Part shown: positions 43,101 through 52,100 of the stretch, in pieces | Layout of the letters: every line of letters starts with the position of its first letter | Numbering within the stretch: the stretch's first letter is position 1 | Source: Charina bottae | Lineage: Eukaryota; Chordata; Lepidosauria; Squamata; Charinaidae | Length of the DNA stretch: 64,000 nucleotides | Reading direction: 5' to 3' | Assembly: GCA_023362775.1 (NCBI GenBank) | Contig: JALMGJ010000005.1 | Span: forward strand, 89,911,421 to 89,975,420 | Position numbers and translations under genes: made by a program | Notes under the pieces: model-generated | The model's database searches: none | Told to the model about the DNA's origin: nothing | What the model saw: the letters and a program-made list of their open reading frames with translations, nothing else

Positions 43101-46100
43101 TGAGGGAGTCAATGAAGGAAAAAAAATAAGCCTTGAAACAGTTTTGTAAAATGATGATTCAGTGCTTGCCCATTTTATTTTAGCTTCCTTCCAAAGTAAA
43201 GGTGCAGACTGGCTATATTCGTCAAACAGCTGGCGATTGAAAGTATTTAAGCACGTTTTGTGTTTAATTAGTCATGTGACTAATCTGGAAAAACGATTGT
43301 CGGTTGCTGTGAATCTGTCTTTGTGCCGTAAAACAGACATGCTTATTCTGCAGGTAATGGACGGCATCCGAGACTGCTTCGTGACTGGAAACTGGGAAGC
43401 CGACAAAGATGCAGGAAAACTATTGAAGGAAAATGGTAAATCAGGGGGTGTCTTTCACTAGTTATCCTCTTAGAGGGTACCTGGAAAAAATATTGTTTCT
43501 TAATATTCTCCCTCAGCCTTGCTATCAGTAGGGTGGGCATTAGTGAAGATCTGAGGTAGGGCTGGATGCGTGCATAGTTAGGAGTTAATAATTTTGAATA
43601 ATGCCTGCACGGCCCAGAATATTGGCAGTAAGATGGGCAGATGCCTAACAGAAAGATGGCGCTTGGGAAGGTGAATGACGCTTCTGATTTCTGCTTTTTT
43701 TAGAAGAAATATATGGTGATTTTGAAGACCTCGAGACAGGAACTGTGTATAAAGGCAGATCAACTGATCAAGGAGATGAGGTTTGAGACGGGGGGATTAC
43801 CAATGTCTGACTTAACTGGTGGATGCTGTGTGATAATTAAGTCTCTCTTCCCGAGGAAAGCTCAAGGTCTGCAATGATTCAAATTCAAATACTGAACTTG
43901 AAGTCGCTGGAGCTGAGTCCCCCAGAAAACCCTGAATGACGTGATGGAGGTTTTCACCCTGTGCATTATTCCAACTTGTAATCATGCTCAGAGGTGTAGA
44001 GAAGTGTAGTAGAGAAGTGGCTGCCATCAAGGAAATTTTTTTATCTTGTGTGCTGCAGGTTTCTTTGGGGAAAAAAAATAAGGCTTGAATGACTCAAATG
44101 TTTTTTTCCCCTTCCCATTAGGCAGCAAGTGAAGAAGAGGAGGATAAGGAGGGAAAAAACAACAAAGTGGCTGAGGAGGAAGAGGAACAGAGGAAGCGTA
44201 TCGCTAAGAAACGTAAACTGAAAGAGATGTTTGATGCTGAATATGACGGAAATGCCACCTATTTTGATGATCTGAAGGAGGAGCTGCAGAAGCAGGCTCA
44301 GGTACAAACATTCGCTTGATTGAGTGGATCTGTAGCAAAGCTGCTCGTTCAGATCTTGCAGAGTTAGCCTTGGAAAAGGAATGCAAATCCATTAGCAAAA
44401 CCTGAATTAAGTCCAGGAAGACAAGAGGGCACGAGAGAAAAACTTACTGTTGCCCTGTCTTGACTATCTTTGGTATAAGGAGGAGGAAGCGGGAAATGCT
44501 GTCAGGTTTATTGTAGTGAAAAGTGTTATTATATGAGAGCTAGTGTGGTGTAGTGGTTAAGGCACCAGGCTAGAAACTGGGAGACTCTGAGTTCTAGTCC
44601 CGCCTTAGGCTGACCTTGGGCCAGTCACACACACTCAGTTGCGGGAAGAAGCCAAGGGCAAACCACTTCTGAGAAGACTATAGGGACTAGTCCAGGCAGT
44701 CACCAGAAGTCAACACTGACTTGAAGGCATGCATAAACAAACAAACAAACAGTGTTATTCTAACATATATCAATTAAGTAGAGTTCCAATACTGTGGAAT
44801 TGGACCTGGTCTACCTCAAAGGGCTGACTGCCTTTTCCATAATTCCTCAGTGAAAAGTGCAAGGATGTGCTGTGGCCATATTCCACATGGCCATTCTCCA
44901 GGTTGCATAAGGTAAAGAAAATGTGATTGACAGAATGTGTTTAACTTGTACTGGTTTGATGTTGTCTGCATTGCCATGAAACATTAGATCGTAAAGTAAC
45001 CAAGACACACACAAACACCCAATGTAAACAAGGTGAACTAGAAACCAGACTTAGCATATGGTGGAAGTGCCGTTTCTAGGCTTGTAACTGAGCTATTCAG
45101 CAGATTTGGCTCCGCGTGAACCAAAGGTGGAATTGTCTGAACGGACCTCGGGGTTGAAAGGGATTAAGCTTTGCATACCGTCTTATTTTTGTCTTGCAGC
45201 TTAACAGGCTTGAGTTTGAAGATCAAGATGACGAAACCAGAATTCAGTATGAGGGATTTCGACCGGGGATGTATATCCGGATAGAACTCGAGAATGTCCC
45301 GTGTGAACTGGTGCTACATTTTGATCCACATTATCCAATTGTCCTGGGTGGCCTGGGAAACACTGAAGGAAATGTGGGCTACGTGCAGGTATCATTATGT
45401 TCTTGCCTGCTTTTTAACCATGATAGAGGTTCTCGTGCTCCTGAATGTAGCGCTCTCTGTGGGTGTATATGTCTTTCTCCCATATGTGTATTTTTGTTTC
45501 CTCTCGACCTTCTCTGCAAGAAGAAAACTGGTTACTGTTAAGTTATTGCCAAGAGTTGTGTCTGTTTCCTGGGGACTTCCTTTGATAGTTCAGTCACACA
45601 TTAATTTGAATCCGGTCCAGCTGTGTCTTCCATACTTTAATATGCAATTGAAAACTTTATACTCAACAAAAGTGAGGTAGGGATTGTTGAAATGGCTTTT
45701 GAGATGAAACTGTTTCTTGGTTTCCTTCAGATGCGGTTGAAGAAGCATCGCTGGTACCAGAAAATCCTCAAAACTCGTGATCCTCTGATTCTATCTCTAG
45801 GCTGGAGGCGGTTCCAGACAATTCCCATGTATTACATAGAAGACCACAACGGTCGTCACAGGCTGCTTAAGTACACACCACAACACATGCACTGTGGAGT
45901 AACTTTCTGGGGTAAGAGCTAACATCACAACTTTCAGGCTTTGGAGGAGACAGTAGGAATCACTTGCCAAGCTGCTTCATTATAAAGGTAAAGGTTCCCC
46001 CCGCACATTTGTGCAGTCGTGTCAAACTCTAGGGGCTGGTGCTCATCTCCGTTTGTTAGCCGAAGAGCCAGCGCTGTCCGAAGATGCTTCCGCGGTCATG

Positions 46101-49100
46101 TGGCCGGCATGACGTGCGCGGAACGCTGTTACCTACCCACCGAAGCGGTACCTATTAATCTACTTGCATTTGCATTCTTTCAAATTGCTAGGTTGGCAAG
46201 AGCTGGAGCTAGTGTGGGAGCTCACTCCGCACACAGGGCTAGGAATTCGAACCTCTGAACTTGCGATCTTCCGATCAACAAGCCTGGCGTCTTACCCGCT
46301 GAGCCACCACGCCCCTTGCTTTATTATAGCAGCAATAATAATAATTTATCGTTACGGTTAGTTTAAAAACGGACTTTGTCAAACATAGGGATGCTTTCAA
46401 TGTTGGAGGGCTAGACAGTTCTAAAGTTTGCTACCTCTCCGCAAAAGACACAAGATGGCTCATCCTTAAGACATCACCCTAGTGATGTAAGATATAAGAA
46501 CAGTGGTTTAGACAGTTTGCTCATAGATATTTAGGTGGGAATAACAAGCAGATGGCACCCCAAAATAAGAGATATCGCTAGCATTAAAGATGTATCTTTC
46601 AAAGTGAGTATTGACTGACAAATGAAATATCTATAGCACACATTAACAAGCTACGTGAAAGGCAAACGATCACATCCATTCCACAAAAATACAGGGGGGA
46701 AAACTGATTTTGGAGAAAAATGATGCTTTGACTTGCTACACTGTTAAGAGTTTGTAAATCTTGATTATATGTTCATTCCTTGGATCAGGTGGTTGATAAA
46801 TTGGACCGTTTATCTTCTTCCTTCATACTTGGCTAAAAGGTAAAGGTAAAGGTACCCCCCGCACATTTGTGCAGTCGTGTCCGACTCTAGGGGCCGGTGC
46901 TCATCTCCGTTTGTTAGCCAAAGAGCCAGCGTTGTCCGAAGACGCTTCCACGGTCATGTGGCCGCATGACGCACACGGAACGCTGTTACCTACCCACCGA
47001 AGTGGTACCTATTCATCTACTTGCATTTGCATGCTTTCGAATTGCTAGGTTGGCAAGAGCTGGAGCTAGTGCAGGAGCTCACTCTGCACGCAGGGCTAGG
47101 GATTCGAACCTCCGAACTTGCGATCTTCCGATCAACAAGCCTGGCGTCTTACCCGCTGAGCCACCACGCCCCCCATACTTGGCTAGGTGACCTTAAAAAG
47201 CTAGGCAAGGTCAGACCTGATTAGGACTTGGAGAGGAGGCCCTCAGGACTTCCAGCGCTCTAGGCTAGACTGAAAGATCAAAAATCATTCTGGAAAAAGG
47301 TGGTAGCAAACATCTTCTAGACCAGCCTTTCTCAACCTTCTGACCCTGGAGGAACCCTTGAAAAATTTTCCAGGCCTCAGGGAACCCCTGCACATTCAGG
47401 CTCAAATATAGGCCAGAAGCTACAAAATTATTATCTTCGTTTCCTGTGTCGGCCTGTATCTATGCATTAACAGTGTTCTTAAACTAAAAATAAAGAATGA
47501 AACCTACCTCTTTCATGTGAAGTTGCCTGAATTTGAAATCATTTTTAAAATAAATCGTGATCTCCCAGGGAACCCCTAGTGACCTCTCACGGAACCCTAG
47601 GGTTCCACGGAACCCAGGTTGAGAAACCCTTGTCTAGACTGTTGCCAAGAAAACGACAAGGACAGTTTACTAGGATTTGAGCTCAACTGAGGAGAGATTT
47701 CATTTAATTCTGTAGGTGTCCTTAATGTGCAAATTTATATTTATCATATCTTAAGGGAAGACACACTGTTAAGTTATTCACTGATGATTTCATTCAACAT
47801 TACTTTATAGGCCCCATCACTCCACAAGGGACAGGATGTTTGGCAGTCCAATCTGTGAGTGGTACAATGGTAAGTACATTATCATGGGCGGTTTCCAATC
47901 ACCCTCGAATCATAGCTTTATTTGTGAAGTGTGCTGTTGAAGATGAAACCGAATAGTATGGTGGTAGATCCACTTGGCAGTTGAAGTTCCAATAAATGGC
48001 TCTATTCAGAGGGGGAGAATTGAGATTGTTTCGCTAAACTCTGGTCCAAACTGATTTCTTATGCCTTGAAAGCTAATTTTTCTCTCAAAGTTTCTTTGGA
48101 CCACACAGGGAAGATAAACTAAATCAGAAGCTATGGACTTTGCCCTGAACCAATCAGAAATTGACATAAGTTACTCTTCCCGTAAAAAGAACTTCATACA
48201 TCATAAATGGACATTCATTGTTTTATTTCAGGCTGAGTTTCGGATAGCTGCTACTGGAGTTGTGCTTGACTTGGATAAGTCTATAAGAATTGTGAAGAAA
48301 TTAAAGTTGATTGGTTTCCCTTTCAAAATTTTCAAGAATACAGCTTTTATTAAGGTATGGGTTTGAACAATATTTTGCAATTTGGTGTTTGTAGTCATGA
48401 GTCTTAAAATCTCTGTGAGATTGGCTGTTTTAGAAGAATGTTTCTGGTAGGTCCATGCAAACACCTACCATCTGCCAACAAAATGGTCAGGATATACAGT
48501 ATCTGTTGGGTTCCATTTCTTCTCTGAATTGCAGTTTTCCACAATGTTCTGTTCCCAGAATGGTAGATCCTGCACCCCCCCCCCAAAAAAAAAGTCAGTC
48601 TGATTCTTAGCTGCAGAGAATTTTCTGTCTCTAAACTTGGACCGCATATTCCAGCCATAACCCAATAAAAGACACTATTTGAAATGTGTTTTTATATTTT
48701 AACTCTTCAACAATACAGGTAGTCCTTGCTTAACGACCACTCGTTCAGCTACTGTGTGAAGTTAAGAGGAGACTTATGACTGGTCCTTGTAGTTATGGCC
48801 ACTCCAGTGTCCCCGCAGTCACGTGGTCATGATTTGGGGGCTTGACAACCGGCTCGCAATTATGACGGTCATTACTGCGGTCACCATTTGCAACCTTCAC
48901 TGATGGCTTCTGACAAGCAAAGTCAATGGGAAGCCGGCAGGAGGTCACAAATGGCGATCACGTGACATTGCGCTTAATGACCACAGCCAGAACTGCCGCA
49001 ACTGCTGTCGTAAGTCGGCACAGTCATGTGACGTCCTTTACGACCGCGTTGCTTAGTGATGCGTCGCTTAGCGAACCTGACTCTAAACGGAGTTGCCGGT

Positions 49101-52100
49101 CCCAATTACTGTCGTTAAGCAAGGACTACCTGTAAAGGCAATTAATTTAAAATAGGGCTGGACTGCATTTTGGGTTTTAAGGGGAAGAGGTGGCTTCAGA
49201 GCACGGGGGGCTGTTGGGACGGTGCAACCTGGTCGTGAAGCGTAACGTCACGTGACCACGCCGACTTACGACAGCAGTTGCGGCAGTTGTGGTTGCGGTC
49301 ATCCCAAGAAAAGCGGCTTTAAAGGAGTTTCAGACAGTGCTACTTAAGCACCCCACGTGCCCCAAATCACTGCACCGTCCTAACAGATACACCGCTTCAA
49401 CTTCCCATGAAATATTGACATTCGGCCAAACTAACAATTGGAGAAGGTTCCTAGAAACAAATTTGCACCAAATTGCTGCGCAATGTAATTGCTTAATCAT
49501 AGTCCCTGTTCTTGGTTGACAGAAAGCAGTCCCTGTTCCCGTCTCCCTTCCTGCCTTCAACCTTCAGCTCTAATTGCCTTTTCTTGGAACTTCCTTCTTC
49601 TCACCCATCCGGTTAAGGAGAAATAAATTAACCTCTTAAAGCGTGTACCCCAGGACAGAACGTTTCTGCACTTAGGAGCACGATGGATACAGAAATGGGC
49701 TGCTTTGCCGTAAATCTGCCACGGATAATGTTGCATTCATGGAGGCCCGTTTGTCACTGCCAGGGTCTGCTGGAGGTTGGCCAGCAGTGCCCCTGGTTTC
49801 CTGGATGAGCTCTGAGTGGTGCTCCCACTGGAGCGGGCACCAGAAACTTGTTCAGATTTATTTATTTAAATTTATTATGGCTGCCCGCTCCGGAAGACTC
49901 TGGGGATGAGTTCAATTTCGATTTCTCTCGGTGTGGTGCTTAATGCAACGAAGTTAAAAAAGACCGAAATAGATTCTGGATATACTTTGGGAAAGCTGTG
50001 GTTTATTAGGGGCATACCTGCCTTCATTTATGGCAGAGATGGCTCTCTCAACCTCTGTTGGTTAAAAAAAGCATGCTGCTTATAAGTAACAGAAGGAGGT
50101 GAACTACAAGAAGTGTTGATTCCTTTCTTGTTAATCCCGGTGCACAATGAACAGAAATGGTCTCTTCAGGGCAGTGTCTTTGTTCCACGCCATGCAGGGG
50201 ATGTTCAACTCAGTGCTGGAAGTGGCTAAGTTTGAAGGCGCGGCCATTCGTACGGTGAGCGGCATCCGGGGGCAGATTAAGAAGGCCCTTAGGACTCCCG
50301 AGGGGGCCTTCCGAGCAACCTTTGAAGACAAGTTGCTGATGAGTGGTAGGTTGTGTTTTCCAGTGGCCTATCTTGAACTGACTTGACAGGGTGGCCCTTT
50401 GTCAAGGACTATTTGGGGAAGCCCACTTCAAGGTCAGGAAGATCAAATCTGGGGTTGGAACATTATGTGACCCCTCTGGAGATTCTTCCAATAGGTTTTC
50501 CTTTGGGGAATTGCTTTTAGCCTGGGAAGGCGCAGAGTTGATGGCTCGGATTATGCACCCATAATCGATGTGAGAATGCAAACCTGTGAAGCCGTGATTT
50601 GGCTCGCCCAACTTCATGTGGAGATCTTCAGAGAGGGAGCTGAATTAATCTTCTGCAGCAGAGAGAGAGAAAGAGTGATTGACCATCGGATCCGTGGCAT
50701 CTTAAGAACAAACCATTTTATTATTATCATTAGTTTTCGTGAGCTTTTCCGAACCTGAAAAGTTTTGTCTCTTTTCACCATTCCACCTTTTATTTCTCCC
50801 CGTTCTTCCTCCCATCATTCTAACGGGCCTGATCCACAAAAGCAGATGATATAATTGAATTGATTACTTTTAAAAGTGCCACACATCTCTTTTAAAAAAA
50901 ATCGTAGAGTTGGCTTTGTGGCATGCAGTTGATCGTGACTGATCTCAAAAAGAGTAGGGATGACCTTGTTGGTTAGGAGACCAGCATGAGATCACGTAGC
51001 TGTAATCAAATTAAGGACATCGAGACAACCTCCTGAAAAAAGCAGTGGTGAGCCACTTCCATACTGTTGCTAAGAAAACCACATAAAGTCACCAGAAGTT
51101 GAACTCAATTCCAAAGAGACTTACCTCTTCTCTGGCTGCAACTGCCCTCTTGTGGACACTGATGGTAAAAAAGGAATAAAGTCTGCTTTTTCTTTGAAGG
51201 ATAAAGCAGAGAGGTTCTCTTTTGTACAGAACTGTGTTGAACCTGCTGTCGCTATTTTGCATGGTAACTGAGACTTTTTCTGTATGTGCAGAGTAATGGG
51301 TAGAATGAAATGTACCTCTGGAATGCAAGCCATGTTATAAAAACTATTCAAGCAGAACATTAACTTAGATGTTATTATTAACTACAACAATGATCCTTCT
51401 TCCTGGTGTGCTGTTTAAAAAGAGAACGTGACCGAGAATTAGAAAAAGGAGCATTCAAAATGGCAGTCCTTGCCCCTTAGGCACATAGTCTTTCAGGGCC
51501 TTAACACTTCATTCACCTTACTGGAAGGAAAAGTTTTAAGAGTGCTAATATTCTCCAGCCCTTTGTCTTACTGGCTGTCTACTTCAAGATATATACAGGT
51601 GGTCCTCGTTTAGTGACCACAATTGGGACTGGAAACTTGGTCATTAAGTGAAGCGGTTGCTAAGTGAAACATAATTTTACAATCTTACTTCAGCTTTCCT
51701 TTGCTTTACAGACCTACGAAGGTCATAAATGCAAGGATTGGTCGCAAAGCTACTTTTTCATCACCGTCGTAACTGCAAATGGTCGCAGTTTATTATTTAA
51801 GGCAGTTGCTAATCGAGGACTACCTGCCGTTTGAGGCTTATCCAGAGATGGGTCATTTTCCAGTCTTGCACAGCTTCCCTTCTTAGATTATTCTGTTTAA
51901 AATGTTTTGATGCTTTCTTTTGGGAGTGGAAGCCTATCAGGGGTTTCATCAACAGGAAGCAAAGAACCAACACTCACTGCAAACAGTCATACCTAAATCA
52001 GCAACGTTGAGGCATTATATAGCTCAGTACAGTTTTAAACCAAATTTAAAATCCAGTGCAGCTAATTTCTAAGAAGAAACAAAGCCCAAGTAAAAAGATG

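Noticed and set aside
46966..47190. Arginine/alanine-rich ORFs repeated at 13.7, 46.0, 47.0 and 59.2 kb
   Set aside because: They are translations of Sauria SINE copies.
50930..51000. 5S rRNA gene
   Set aside because: Only part of the 5S-like sequence is present, with many changes, joined to a SINE body.
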